From: Solibacillus sp. FSL H8-0538
GTDB taxonomy: Bacteria; Bacillota; Bacilli; Bacillales_A; Planococcaceae
Reading direction: 5' to 3'
Assembly (NCBI RefSeq): GCF_038003525.1
Contig: NZ_JBBOPI010000001.1
Span: 1,293,001 to 1,357,000 of the forward strand
DNA: 64,000 bases
In this document: piece after piece, positions 19,801 to 28,827 of the stretch
Layout: each line of letters starts with the position of its first letter
How positions within the stretch are numbered: position 1 is the stretch's first letter
Program-made: the position numbers and the translations under genes
The notes under the pieces: generated by a model
What the model saw: only the letters and a program-made list of their open reading frames with translations
What the model was told of the DNA's origin: nothing
Database searches by the model: none

Positions 19801-19838
19801 AAGGTGTCTCATTAGGGTTATTGAGACACCTCTTTCTG
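19801..19838 (+). terminator. Intrinsic terminator after tyrA
   Basis: An 11-bp arm at 19801-19811 pairs with 19822-19831, followed by a T-rich stretch (CTTTCTG). It divides tyrA from aroA. Confidence 0.8.
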
Positions 19839-19890
19839 TACAGGAAGAAAACAAAAGGTACAGCACTATTTATTACAAGGAGGAATTCAT

Positions 19891-21183
19891 ATGAGTGAGA
19901 AAACGATTCAGTTTGATCAACCGCAGCTAAAAGGAACGATCACTGTGCCTGGCGATAAATCGATTTCGCATCGTTCGGTCATGTTTGGCTCCATTGCTAA
20001 AGGAACGACGACAGTTGAAGGATTTTTACTAGGGGAAGACTGCCTAAGTACAATTGATTGCTTCCGAAAGCTTGGCGTTAAAATTGACGTAAACGGTACA
20101 AATGTAGTAATTGAAAGCCCTGGTATGGACGGCTGGGCAGAGCCGAAAGAGGTACTCTATACAGGAAACTCAGGCACAACAACGCGTTTAATGCTCGGCA
20201 TCTTAGGCGGAACAAAGCTACATACAATAATGACCGGTGATGCATCGATTGGTAAACGCCCTATGCGCCGTGTTGCTGATCCGCTACGTTTAATGGGGGC
20301 GCAAATTGCCGGTCGAGAAAATGGACAATATACACCACTCGCTATTCAAGGAACGGATTTACAAGCTATTGATTACACAATGCCTGTTGCTAGTGCACAA
20401 GTAAAATCTGCTATTTTACTTGCAGGACTACGTGCACAAGGGACAACGATTGTGCGTGAAAGTGAAGTTTCACGTGACCATACAGAGCGAATGCTACGCC
20501 AATTTGGTGCAATAATAGACGTAACGGATGGTGTCGTTTCATTTGAAGGCGGTCAGCAATTAACGGGAACTCATGTGAATGTGCCTGGAGATATTTCTTC
20601 AGCAGCATTTTTCTTAGTTGCCGGTGCGATTACAAAAGGTAGTGAGATAATATTAAAAAATGTTGGTGTCAATGAAACACGCGCAGGCATTATTGAAGTA
20701 TTAGAGAAAATGGGCGCCGCAATGCGAGTTGGGATCGAGAATGAGCAAGCAGCAGAACCAACGGCAACGATTACGATTAGTACATCCGATTTACAAGCAA
20801 CGACAATTGAAGGAAACATTATTCCGCGTTTAATAGATGAAATTCCGATTTTAGCCCTACTTGCTACACAAGCAACGGGCACAACAGTAATTAAAGATGC
20901 AGAAGAACTAAAAGTAAAAGAAACTGACCGCATTACAGCTGTTGTAACAGAACTGAAAAAACTGGGTGCAAATATTGAAGCAACGGATGACGGTATGATT
21001 ATTAACGGACCAACAAAGCTTCACGGCGGTGCCTTAAAATCATACGGCGACCACCGTATTGGCATGATGGCGGCTGTGGCAGCGCTCGTTACAGATGACC
21101 CCGTAACGCTTGATGATGCAGCATGTATTGCCGTTTCCTACCCAACATTTTTTGAGCATTTAGAAACACTTCTTCAAAGGTAA
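19891..21183 (+). CDS. aroA: EPSP synthase (3-phosphoshikimate 1-carboxyvinyltransferase)
   Basis: The enzyme transfers enolpyruvyl from PEP to shikimate 3-phosphate (aroE in B. subtilis). It shows [44 protein letters not shown] and [10 protein letters not shown]. The segments SAQVKSA and SRDHTE are of the type reported for class II EPSP synthases, common in Gram-positive bacteria. It has 430 residues. AAGGAGGAAT stands before ATG 19891. Terminators on both sides make it a single-gene unit here, although the promoter is not obvious. Confidence 0.97.
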   Translation: MSEKTIQFDQPQLKGTITVPGDKSISHRSVMFGSIAKGTTTVEGFLLGEDCLSTIDCFRKLGVKIDVNGTNVVIESPGMDGWAEPKEVLYTGNSGTTTRLMLGILGGTKLHTIMTGDASIGKRPMRRVADPLRLMGAQIAGRENGQYTPLAIQGTDLQAIDYTMPVASAQVKSAILLAGLRAQGTTIVRESEVSRDHTERMLRQFGAIIDVTDGVVSFEGGQQLTGTHVNVPGDISSAAFFLVAGAITKGSEIILKNVGVNETRAGIIEVLEKMGAAMRVGIENEQAAEPTATITISTSDLQATTIEGNIIPRLIDEIPILALLATQATGTTVIKDAEELKVKETDRITAVVTELKKLGANIEATDDGMIINGPTKLHGGALKSYGDHRIGMMAAVAALVTDDPVTLDDAACIAVSYPTFFEHLETLLQR

Positions 21184-21191
21184 AATTCACT

Positions 21192-21222
21192 AAACTCTCC
21201 CGTTCTTGAGGAGAGTTTTTTC
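21192..21222 (+). terminator. Intrinsic terminator after aroA
   Basis: A 9-bp stem, AAACTCTCC against GGAGAGTTT, is followed by TTTTTC. Confidence 0.88.
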
Positions 21223-21284
21223 TTGTGCAAGTCCTAGTAGTACGGTAGCATTAGGATTGAATTAAGAAAGTAAAGGTGAATGAT

Positions 21285-22541
21285 TTGACAAATTTAATGA
21301 ACGATATGCTACAAGCAATTCAAAATGGAGATTTAGCACAAATTGATGTGCTTTTAGAAAGTTTTTTAATAAACGAAGCACCGGCTGAACAATATGAAAT
21401 TGCTGAGGTTTTTATGCAATATGGTTATATAAATGAAGCAGACCGCGTTTTTGAACATTTACAATTCCTATTCCCAGAAGAGGCGCAAATTGCGATTGAC
21501 CGTGCAACCGTGCTAATGGAAAAGGGCGAGGAAGATGATGCACTGGATTTATTAATGGGCGTTCCAGACGATGCACCTGAATATCCGCAAACATTACTCG
21601 TTCTGGCGGATTATTACCAAATGCAAGGATTATTTGAAGTAGCGGAGCAGCGCATTAACGAAGCACTTCAAATTTTACCATTGGAACCATTATTACAATT
21701 TGCTAAGGCAGAGCTATTATTTGAAACAGGCCGTTTTACTGAAGCTGTTCGTATTTACGAAGAACTATATGAAATCGATAAAACATTTGCCGGTGTATCA
21801 CTTGCGCAGCGTTTAGCGGAAGTTTATCGTGCCGGAGCTGGCTATGAGGCGGCGTTTGAATATTATATGGAGGCGCTAGAAGAAGATGTTACACCAGACT
21901 TATTATTTGGCTCAGCTTATGCTGCCTTCCAAACGCAAAAATATGAGCTTGCAATTAAGCAACTTGAAGATTTAAAAGAACTAGATCCCGATTATTTCTC
22001 AGCTTATTTATTATTAGCGGAAAGCTATGCGATGCTTGAAGATAACAAACAAGCGCTTGTTGCGATTAAAGAAGGTTTAAAGCGTGACGAGTACGATAAA
22101 TCATTATTTCTATTTGCAGGGAAGATGGCGCTGAAAAATAGCTTATCTGAGGAAGCAATCGGTTACTTGCAGGAGGCCATTGCACTTGATCCTGAGTACA
22201 TGGAAGCAATTTTAGTGTTAATGTCTGTCTATACAACAGAGCAGCGCTACGAGGCAGTAATTGATCTATACGAATTTGTAAAACGCAATGAATTTGATTG
22301 GTCTGCACTGTATCCATTTGTTGCAGAAGCGTATGATAAAGAAGAACAGTTTGAAAAAGCATATGAAATTTACACGCTTGCATATAATGATTTCAAAGAA
22401 GATGTATCATTTTTAGAAAAATACTGCTACTTCTTATTAGAAGAAGGCAAACGTGAAGAGGCAAAACAAATTGCACAGCAGCTGATGGCACTACAACCTG
22501 CCGAGCAGCAATGGTCGGACCTATTTGATCGCTTTGAGTAA
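21285..22541 (+). CDS. ypiA: TPR-repeat protein YpiA
   Basis: A 418-residue, acidic, wholly helical protein made of about ten tetratricopeptide repeats, seen as a regular 34-residue rhythm with A/G-x-x-x-Y/F pairs. B. subtilis ypiA, at the same place after aroE, encodes a TPR protein of similar length and unproven function, probably a scaffold for protein contacts. I choose TTG 21285 because AAAGGTG lies six to eight bases upstream. GTG 21276 would put the start inside that site, and ATG 21297 is a third choice. ypiB follows in 14 bases. Confidence 0.88.
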   Translation: MTNLMNDMLQAIQNGDLAQIDVLLESFLINEAPAEQYEIAEVFMQYGYINEADRVFEHLQFLFPEEAQIAIDRATVLMEKGEEDDALDLLMGVPDDAPEYPQTLLVLADYYQMQGLFEVAEQRINEALQILPLEPLLQFAKAELLFETGRFTEAVRIYEELYEIDKTFAGVSLAQRLAEVYRAGAGYEAAFEYYMEALEEDVTPDLLFGSAYAAFQTQKYELAIKQLEDLKELDPDYFSAYLLLAESYAMLEDNKQALVAIKEGLKRDEYDKSLFLFAGKMALKNSLSEEAIGYLQEAIALDPEYMEAILVLMSVYTTEQRYEAVIDLYEFVKRNEFDWSALYPFVAEAYDKEEQFEKAYEIYTLAYNDFKEDVSFLEKYCYFLLEEGKREEAKQIAQQLMALQPAEQQWSDLFDRFE

Positions 22542-22555
22542 AGGAGGATTAGTTC

Positions 22556-23107
22556 ATGACTTCTTCCATTCCAATTATCGACAAAAAAACCTTTGTCAGG
22601 TGGTTTCTTAAAAATTACCAACTTAAAAGAAGAGAAGGCGTGTGGATATTAAACTATTTATTAAGCAATGACGCTTTGCTAGAAAATATTCATTTTGTTG
22701 AGGAGGCACACTATTGCCCACGTGCAATTGTTATGTCCTCGGTCGAGAGCAATGGTATTCCATTCCGATTTTATAAAGGTAATATTATGACGTCAGACGC
22801 GGAAAAATCGTTTCATGATTTACGGTTAAATCCGAAAGAAGCCATGTATATGCAGCTTAATTTCCCAAACATCCCGCCAAGTCCTTACTATCTGGCTGTG
22901 TTAGAAGACAATCCATTTATGCCGAAATATTTGCATATAAGTGAAAAGGATCGCGTAATTGCTGAACAATTATTAAAAAATAGTATGCTCGTATTCCAAG
23001 AAGAGAAAATTTTAAAAGAAATAGACGAGGCATTGGATAGCGGAGACAAGGAAAGGTTTTTTGAGCTTTCCAATTTACTACAAGCACTAAAGCAGTCGTC
23101 AAAATAA
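22556..23107 (+). CDS. ypiB: YpiB family protein (UPF0302)
   Basis: A 183-residue soluble protein matching the YpiB family, with the VRWFLKNYQLKRREGVWILNY opening and the conserved VEEAHYCPRAIVMSS stretch. Its N-terminal part resembles the IDEAL/UPF0302 arrangement, and the short C-terminal acidic helix (DEALDSGDKERFFELSNLL) fits that picture. Function is unknown. It sits between ypiA and ypiF as in B. subtilis, with AAGGAGG before ATG 22556. Confidence 0.88.
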   Translation: MTSSIPIIDKKTFVRWFLKNYQLKRREGVWILNYLLSNDALLENIHFVEEAHYCPRAIVMSSVESNGIPFRFYKGNIMTSDAEKSFHDLRLNPKEAMYMQLNFPNIPPSPYYLAVLEDNPFMPKYLHISEKDRVIAEQLLKNSMLVFQEEKILKEIDEALDSGDKERFFELSNLLQALKQSSK

Positions 23108-23166
23108 TGAATGTTGAAGTCCAACAAAGGGCTTCAACATTTCATACTGATTATGGGGGGAATTTC

Positions 23167-23616
23167 ATGATTTTTAATGTTAAAGATGTAGAACAATTCC
23201 AAGAGCAAAAGCAATTTATCGACACAGCTATCGTACCACTGGTTAGCTTAGATTTATCAAACGAAGGCATGAAACAGAGCAGTTCTAAGGTAGAGTATTT
23301 AATGTCATTAACAGCATTTGTAGAGCACCAATTTAAAGGGCGTTTAATGTTAACTCCACCGTTTTCTTATACAGACAATACGCGAAACGATACAAATCCG
23401 GTTCAAATTAAATCCGAGCTGCATGCGGCCGGATTTAAAACTGTTTTTTTTATGACGTGTGACCATTATTGGACAAGTAAGCAAAATGAGATTGAAGTGA
23501 TTTGGTTACCTTCAATACCGCTAGAATCAATGGATAAAGCAGTAAAACAGCGGATATTAGAAGATCAATTAAAACAAGTCATTCCGATTCTCACTAAAGC
23601 TTGGTCACAGCAATAG
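23167..23616 (+). CDS. ypiF: YpiF family protein (DUF2487)
   Basis: A 149-residue soluble protein equal in size to B. subtilis YpiF and in the same place before qcrA. I take ATG 23167, preceded by GGGGGG at 23155-23160, rather than the in-frame ATG at 23107 that overlaps the ypiB stop. The extra 20 residues of the longer form would be encoded across a small GTTGAAG/CTTCAAC hairpin. Function is unknown. No terminator is seen before qcrA, but a promoter lies at 23670. Confidence 0.82.
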   Translation: MIFNVKDVEQFQEQKQFIDTAIVPLVSLDLSNEGMKQSSSKVEYLMSLTAFVEHQFKGRLMLTPPFSYTDNTRNDTNPVQIKSELHAAGFKTVFFMTCDHYWTSKQNEIEVIWLPSIPLESMDKAVKQRILEDQLKQVIPILTKAWSQQ

Positions 23617-23669
23617 AAAAATTGATTCATGAAAAGTTCATAAAGTTATCAAATCCTCATAAAGCATTG

Positions 23670-23698
23670 TTGACCAACCTATTCTCTTGATATATCAT
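23670..23698 (+). promoter_or_regulatory. Candidate promoter of qcrABC
   Basis: TTGACC at 23670-23675 and TATCAT at 23693-23698 are separated by exactly 17 bases, about 80 bases upstream of qcrA. Confidence 0.6.
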
Positions 23699-23775
23699 AG
23701 ATATGTCCTAGTTATTTACTATTTGTAAAAGTATATGTCCGTTGGACTGACCTTTTAGTTAGAGGGGGGAAAAGG

Positions 23776-24279
23776 ATGAGTAATAATCGAGTAACACGAC
23801 GTCAATTTCTAAACTACACTTTAACAGGTGTTGGTGGATTTATGGCGGCAGGTATGTTAATGCCAATGGTGCGTTTTGCAATTGACCCAGTTCTTCAAAC
23901 GAAGGCTGATGGGGATTTTGTTTTAACAAGCCAAAAAATTGCAGATATTACAGAAGCGCCAACAAAAGTTGATTTTACGTTTGAGCAAACTGACGCTTGG
24001 TATAAATCTGAAGTAACAGAAGCTGCATGGGTATACCACGATGGTAGTAAAATTGTGGCACTATCACCAGTATGTAAGCATTTAGGTTGTACTGTAAACT
24101 GGGAAGGTGACCCAGAACATGCTAATCAATTCTTCTGTGCTTGTCACGCAGGTCGTTACGAGAAGACGGGGAAAAACATTGCAGGTACACCACCTCTTGG
24201 GCCGCTAGACGAGTATGAAGTGGCAGAAAAAGATGGTTATTTATTGCTTGGGAAAAAGATTGCAAACACTTTTAGTTAA
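23776..24279 (+). CDS. qcrA: Menaquinol-cytochrome c reductase, Rieske iron-sulfur subunit
   Basis: QcrA carries the high-potential 2Fe-2S centre of the bc-type complex. The N terminus has a Tat-like RRQFLNYTLTGVGG motif and one membrane anchor. The cluster ligands appear as CKHLGC and CACHAG, with the two extra disulfide cysteines of the Rieske fold. It has 167 residues and begins at ATG 23776 after GAGGGGGGAAAAGG. qcrB follows after 22 bases. Confidence 0.97.
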   Translation: MSNNRVTRRQFLNYTLTGVGGFMAAGMLMPMVRFAIDPVLQTKADGDFVLTSQKIADITEAPTKVDFTFEQTDAWYKSEVTEAAWVYHDGSKIVALSPVCKHLGCTVNWEGDPEHANQFFCACHAGRYEKTGKNIAGTPPLGPLDEYEVAEKDGYLLLGKKIANTFS

Positions 24280-24301
24280 TTAGTTAGGGGGTACGAAATC
24301 A

Positions 24302-24976
24302 GTGCTAAATAAAATTTATGATTGGGTCGATGAGCGTTTAGACATCACACCGATTTGGCGTGATATTGCCGACCATGAAGTGCCAGAGCACGTTAACCCT
24401 GCACATCACTTTTCAGCATTCGTTTACTGTTTTGGTGGATTAACTTTCTTCATCACAGTAATCCAAATATTATCTGGTATGTTCTTAACAATGTACTACG
24501 TACCAGACGTAGAGAATGCTTGGAAATCAGTTTATTACTTACAAAACGAAGTAGCGTTCGGGGAAATCGTTCGCGGTATGCACCACTGGGGAGCTTCATT
24601 AGTTATCGTTATGATGTTCTTACATACTCTTCGTGTATTCTTCACAGGTTCATATAAAAAACCTCGTGAATTAAACTGGATTGTGGGCGTTGGTATTTTT
24701 GGTGTAATGTTAGGGTTAGGTTTCACAGGTTATTTACTTCCTTGGGACATGAAGGCGTTATTTGCAACGAAGGTAGGTATTGAAATTGCCGCGTCAGTAC
24801 CATTTATTGGTGGTATGATTAAAGTTTTACTTGCTGGTGATTCTGCAATCATTGGTGCACAAACTTTAACACGTTTCTTTGCAATTCACGTATTCTTCTT
24901 ACCTGCAGTATTATTTGGATTGATGGCAGCTCACTTTGTGATGATTCGTCGACAAGGTATTTCAGGTCCGCTTTGA
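24302..24976 (+). CDS. qcrB: Menaquinol-cytochrome c reductase, cytochrome b subunit
   Basis: A 224-residue b6-type cytochrome with four membrane helices. Haem-ligand histidines are in MHHWGASLVIVMMFLHTLRVF and in FFAIHVFFLPAVLFGLMAAHF, and the conserved cysteine of b6-type proteins occurs in VYCFGG. The start is GTG 24302, preceded by GTTAGGGGGTACG. The split cytochrome b (short qcrB plus subunit IV fused into qcrC) is the Bacillus arrangement. Confidence 0.97.
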   Translation: MLNKIYDWVDERLDITPIWRDIADHEVPEHVNPAHHFSAFVYCFGGLTFFITVIQILSGMFLTMYYVPDVENAWKSVYYLQNEVAFGEIVRGMHHWGASLVIVMMFLHTLRVFFTGSYKKPRELNWIVGVGIFGVMLGLGFTGYLLPWDMKALFATKVGIEIAASVPFIGGMIKVLLAGDSAIIGAQTLTRFFAIHVFFLPAVLFGLMAAHFVMIRRQGISGPL

Positions 24977-25019
24977 TCTGAGCACAACGTTTTTATGATT
25001 TACTAAAGGAGGGGACACT

Positions 25020-25814
25020 ATGCATCGCGGAAAAGGGATGAAATTCGTAGGCGACTCGCGTGTTACGACTCATAATCGTATGCCGAACAAGCCTAAAGAT
25101 TATTCCGAGTATCCAGGTAAAACAGAAGCTTTCTGGCCTGACTTCTTATTAAAAGAATGGATGGTTGGTGCTGTTTTCCTAATTGGGTACTTACTATTAA
25201 CTGTCGCGCACCCTTCACCACTTGAAGGCCCGGCAGATCCAACAAATGCTTCTTATATTCCGTTACCGGACTGGTACTTCTTATCAATGTACCAATTATT
25301 AAAATATACATTTGCTTCAGGTCCATACAATGTTATTGGGGCTGTAATTATTCCAGGTTTAGCGTTTGGTGCTCTAGCATTAGTACCATTCTTAGATACG
25401 ACGCCAGAACGTCGTCCATCTAAGCGCCCATTACCTACTGCATTTATGCTTTTAGCACTTGCATCTATGATTTACCTTACATGGGAATCAGTTCAGGCAA
25501 CAAACTGGGAAGCTGTTGACGCGCAAGGTGTGATTTCTGATAAGGATTTAGGATTATTACCTGATATCGAAATTGATGAGGCTTCACAAGGTTATGAGAT
25601 TTATCAAGCTCAAGCATCTTGTATTGGTTGTCACGGTGGCGATTTAGCTGGTGTATCTGGTCCAATGCTATTAGGCAATGAATTAACAGCTGAAGAAGTT
25701 CATGAAGTTATCGCAAACGGTCGTGGTGGTATGCCAGCAGGCGCGTTTAGCGGTACTGAAGAAGAGCTTCAGGTATTATCTGAATTCATCGCTAGCTTAA
25801 AAGTAGCTGAATAA
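25020..25814 (+). CDS. qcrC: Menaquinol-cytochrome c reductase, subunit IV/cytochrome c fusion
   Basis: QcrC fuses a subunit IV-like membrane part (about 1-165, three hydrophobic helices) to a C-terminal cytochrome c domain. The quinone-site PDWYF motif (PEWY variant) lies near residue 82. The haem c attachment site CIGCH is near residue 202, with a methionine ligand in GGMPAG. It has 264 residues and AAAGGAGGGG before the ATG. A terminator at 25824 closes the qcrABC operon. Confidence 0.97.
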   Translation: MHRGKGMKFVGDSRVTTHNRMPNKPKDYSEYPGKTEAFWPDFLLKEWMVGAVFLIGYLLLTVAHPSPLEGPADPTNASYIPLPDWYFLSMYQLLKYTFASGPYNVIGAVIIPGLAFGALALVPFLDTTPERRPSKRPLPTAFMLLALASMIYLTWESVQATNWEAVDAQGVISDKDLGLLPDIEIDEASQGYEIYQAQASCIGCHGGDLAGVSGPMLLGNELTAEEVHEVIANGRGGMPAGAFSGTEEELQVLSEFIASLKVAE

Positions 25815-25823
25815 TAAGATTGA

Positions 25824-25853
25824 AGAGAGTCAGTTCGCTGGCTCTCTTTTTTT
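25824..25853 (+). terminator. Intrinsic terminator after qcrC
   Basis: A 10-bp stem around a TTCG tetraloop is followed by seven T's. Confidence 0.93.
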
Positions 25854-25942
25854 ACTTTAAAGTTTGTGCCATAATACATAAGAATTCAAAAAAAACGAAA
25901 CTTAATGACATCTGAATCGTATATAGTAAAGGAGTAATCGTT

Positions 25943-26542
25943 ATGAAATCAATTATGATGCAAGGCTGGTATATGATAACGCACCGTGCGTTTTTAACAT
26001 TGCTCTTAATCATTAACGTATTAGGGACAGCATATGGTTACTATTGGTATAAAGGTCAGCTAGCTATTACCGAGCCGAAATTTTATATTTTTGTACCAGA
26101 TAGCCCAACAGCAAGTTTATTTTTCTGTATTGCTATTATTGGTTGGCTACTCGGCAAAAACTTTAAGCTTGTGGAAGTGCTGGCACTCATTACACTGATT
26201 AAATATGGGTTATGGGCGGTTGTAATGAACTTGTTAACCCTAGCGGAATCGGGTTCAATAGGTGGGACAGGTTGGATGCTTATTTTTTCACATTTTATGA
26301 TGGCGGTTCAAGCAGTGCTCTATTTACCTAAGTACCGGTTCGGTGTTGTTCATGTGATCCTTGCGGCGATTTGGACGCTCCATAATGACGTGATCGACTA
26401 TGTGTTTGGGCAAATGCCAATGTACAGAGTGCTTGACCTATATACTAGTCAAATTGGGTATTTTACGTTCTGGCTGTCTATTTGCTGTATTTTGCTTGCT
26501 TATTTAGAAGCTCGCAAGCGTGAATATTTGCAACAGATGTAA
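25943..26542 (+). CDS. ypjA: YpjA family integral membrane protein (DUF1405)
   Basis: A 199-residue protein with about five to six hydrophobic helices and an R/K-rich C terminus (EARKREYLQ). It lies directly downstream of qcrABC, where B. subtilis has ypjA, and has the same size class. Function is unknown; the steady linkage to the bc complex hints at a respiratory or membrane role, which is inference only. AAAGGAG precedes ATG 25943. Confidence 0.85.
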   Translation: MKSIMMQGWYMITHRAFLTLLLIINVLGTAYGYYWYKGQLAITEPKFYIFVPDSPTASLFFCIAIIGWLLGKNFKLVEVLALITLIKYGLWAVVMNLLTLAESGSIGGTGWMLIFSHFMMAVQAVLYLPKYRFGVVHVILAAIWTLHNDVIDYVFGQMPMYRVLDLYTSQIGYFTFWLSICCILLAYLEARKREYLQQM

Positions 26543-26592
26543 AATATATTTAAAATTGAAATTGAATTGTAAGTTAGAAAGGAAGAGATTTA

Positions 26593-27273
26593 ATGGGAAT
26601 GTTTATAGTTTACTTTGCGATTATTATGCTATTACCTATATATGCGCAGATGAAGGTAAAAAGCACATATAAAAAGTTTGCAAAAGTTCCAGCACAAAAG
26701 GGGATGACGGGTGCGCAAGTTGCTCGTTTAATATTAGATCAGCACGGATTAACAGATGTGCGTGTAGTACCGACACAAGGCGTTTTATCAGATCACTACA
26801 ATCCAGCAACTAAAACAGTTGCACTATCTGAAGACAATTATTACAACACTTCGATTGCAGGTACAGCGGTAGCAGCGCATGAGGTTGGCCATGCAATTCA
26901 GCATAAAGAAGCATATTCGTTATTAACACTACGTGCAAAACTAGTACCTGTAGCAAATATATCTTCTAACTTCTCATGGGTTTTCGTTATGATTGGTATT
27001 TTTGCACAATTTTCAGGATTACTTTTATTAGGTATTGTGTTACTTGCAGTTGGAGTAGTTTTCCAAATTGTTACACTTCCAGTAGAGTTTGATGCTTCGA
27101 AGCGAGCGATGAATGAAGTTGTGTCACTTGGTATTATTGGTAATAATGAAGAACGATCTGCTCGCAAAGTGCTAAATGCAGCGGCATTAACATACGTTGC
27201 AGCGGCGGCAGTAGCTGTATTAGAGTTAGTACGTTTAGTATTAATTTATACAGGTATGCGTTCAGACGATTAA
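26593..27273 (+). CDS. YugP-type membrane zinc metallopeptidase
   Basis: A 226-residue protein with an N-terminal membrane helix, a zinc-peptidase motif HEVGH near residue 97, and two or three C-terminal hydrophobic helices. It fits the neutral zinc metallopeptidase family of B. subtilis YugP. At this site B. subtilis has ypjB, so a different gene occupies the slot between ypjA and the YitT-family gene. GAAAGGAAGAG stands before ATG 26593. A strong terminator follows at 27281. Substrates are not known. Confidence 0.88.
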   Translation: MGMFIVYFAIIMLLPIYAQMKVKSTYKKFAKVPAQKGMTGAQVARLILDQHGLTDVRVVPTQGVLSDHYNPATKTVALSEDNYYNTSIAGTAVAAHEVGHAIQHKEAYSLLTLRAKLVPVANISSNFSWVFVMIGIFAQFSGLLLLGIVLLAVGVVFQIVTLPVEFDASKRAMNEVVSLGIIGNNEERSARKVLNAAALTYVAAAAVAVLELVRLVLIYTGMRSDD

Positions 27274-27280
27274 TTAAAAT

Positions 27281-27320
27281 ACACGCATTCGAGTTTGTTC
27301 TCGAATGCGTGTTTTTTTTT
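27281..27320 (+). terminator. Intrinsic terminator after the YugP-type gene
   Basis: A perfect 13-bp stem (27281-27293 with 27300-27312) around TTTGTT is followed by eight T's. Confidence 0.93.
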
Positions 27321-27321
27321 G

Positions 27322-27384
27322 TTATTGAAGTGGTTGTTTTTTTCATCAAACGTAAAGCCTTCACCAGCAACGTCATGCACTTCG
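27322..27384 (-). pseudogene. Duplicated 3' fragment of the yitT-family gene
   Basis: Bases 27322-27384 repeat, with roughly 88% identity, the last 21 codons of the gene that ends at 27478. Read on the minus strand it encodes EVHDVAGEGFTFDEKNN, against EVHDVAGEGFTLDEKKQ in the real gene. It has no start and no body, so it is a dead fragment left by duplication or element insertion. Confidence 0.75.
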
Positions 27385-27477
27385 GGTTGGCACGATGCCA
27401 ATCAGTCAGCCGTTGACGAAAGGATGCGGCGCAGTTAGGCTGACTTCCTTGCGATTGAAAAGTGTGGTCTATGAAAA
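27385..27477. repeat. Hairpin-rich insert between the two yitT 3' ends
   Basis: About 93 bases separate the duplicate from the true gene end. They hold a small hairpin (TTGGC-ACGAT-GCCAA) and a longer one with arms AGTCAGCC and GGCTGACT. The small hairpin resembles those in repeats B and C of this window. It may be a short non-autonomous element whose insertion accompanied the duplication. Confidence 0.5.
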
Positions 27478-28344
27478 TTAATGAAGCGGTTGTTTTTTTT
27501 CGTCCAACGTAAAACCTTCACCAGCAACGTCATGCACTTCGATAATCGACACGAACGCGTGAGGATCAATATCGTTAATAATAGATTTTAGGCGAACAAG
27601 TTCATTTCGTCCGACCACGCAATATAACACATTTTTATGCTCTTTCGTGAAATGCCCGTGCCCGTCAAAAATCGTCACACCTCGCTCCATTTTCTCAGAA
27701 ATAAAGTTCGCAATTACATCCGAATGATTTGAAATAATGAGCGCACCTTTTGCAGAATACGCTCCGTCCTGCACTAAATCAATGACACGTCCCCCCACAT
27801 AAACAGCAACAAGCGTATACATCATGGAACGGGCATCAAGGAATGTTAGCCACGATAATAGAATAACAATGAAATCAAAGGCGAACATCGTTTTTCCCAT
27901 GCTCCAGCCTAAAAATTTATTTGCGAGACGTGCGATAATATCTACCCCACCCGTAGTGCCGCCACAACGGAATACAATCCCAAGGCCGACGCCGACAAAA
28001 ACACCTGCAAATAACGCAACAAGTAGCTTATCATCTTGTAAATTCATTTGGAATTCATAATGCTGGAATACCTTTAAAAAGACCGATACTGAAATGGTTC
28101 CAACAATGGTATAAGCAAATGCTTTCTTCCCTAAAAGCTTCCAACCTAATATAAACATCGGAATGTTTAAAATTAAATTCAGCAATGCTGGATCCCAGTT
28201 TAGTGTAAAATACAAAATAAGGGTAATTCCACTAAAACCGCCTTCTCCAAGATGGTTTTGCATATTAAAGTGAACAAAGCCAAAACTAAAGATAGCTGCA
28301 CCGATTATGATGCCAATAATATTTTGAATTTTAATGCCTTTCAT
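27478..28344 (-). CDS. YitT/DUF2179 family membrane protein (YpjC-like)
   Basis: A 288-residue protein with five to six N-terminal membrane helices (about 8-190) and a C-terminal cytoplasmic DUF2179-like domain (about 210-280, with GRNELVRLKSIINDIDPHAFVSI). This is the YitT family layout, and B. subtilis ypjC stands at the same place. AGGAGGTTTACT precedes its ATG at 28344. It is the only minus-strand gene in the first 35 kb and is divergent from mazG. Function is unknown. Its 3' end is partly duplicated just downstream. Confidence 0.88.
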   Translation of the reverse strand: MKGIKIQNIIGIIIGAAIFSFGFVHFNMQNHLGEGGFSGITLILYFTLNWDPALLNLILNIPMFILGWKLLGKKAFAYTIVGTISVSVFLKVFQHYEFQMNLQDDKLLVALFAGVFVGVGLGIVFRCGGTTGGVDIIARLANKFLGWSMGKTMFAFDFIVILLSWLTFLDARSMMYTLVAVYVGGRVIDLVQDGAYSAKGALIISNHSDVIANFISEKMERGVTIFDGHGHFTKEHKNVLYCVVGRNELVRLKSIINDIDPHAFVSIIEVHDVAGEGFTLDEKKQPLH

Positions 28345-28490
28345 AGTAAACCTCCTATCAAAAAATGAACAAATTACTCATAAATAAGCATATAATTACG
28401 GAAAGATGATGTAAGACTTATTATGTTGCAATTTTCATCTTTTGACAATAGTTAGCGAAATATATACCATAAAGAAAGGAGTGTGAGTCT

Positions 28491-28826
28491 ATGTCGAATG
28501 AAATCTCATTGCAGCAGCTGCAGCAGAGAGTTGATAATTATATCGGACAGTTTAAAGAAGGCTATTTTCCGCCGTTTGAAATGCTTGCACGTTTAACAGA
28601 AGAGCTAGGAGAATTATCGCGAGAAGTGCAGGATGTTTACGGACATAAGAAAAAGAAAATGACTGAGGATGACAATAGCATTGAAGAAGAGTTAGGAGAT
28701 TTCTTCTTCGTTTTAGTATGCTTTGCCAATGAGCAAGGTATTCGTCTAGATGAAGCTTTACTACGCGTACTACAGAAATTCGAAACACGAGACAAAGATC
28801 GTTGGACACGAAAGGACGAACAGTAA
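28491..28826 (+). CDS. ypjD: MazG-family nucleotide pyrophosphohydrolase (YpjD)
   Basis: A 111-residue all-helical MazG-like protein. The Mg-binding pattern is seen as ELGELSREVQ followed by EEELGDFFFVL (EExxE...ExxD). Such enzymes hydrolyse noncanonical or excess NTPs. B. subtilis ypjD sits at the same spot before dapB. AAAGGAGTG precedes ATG 28491, and dapB starts one base after its stop, implying coupled translation. Confidence 0.93.
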   Translation: MSNEISLQQLQQRVDNYIGQFKEGYFPPFEMLARLTEELGELSREVQDVYGHKKKKMTEDDNSIEEELGDFFFVLVCFANEQGIRLDEALLRVLQKFETRDKDRWTRKDEQ

Positions 28827-28827
28827 A

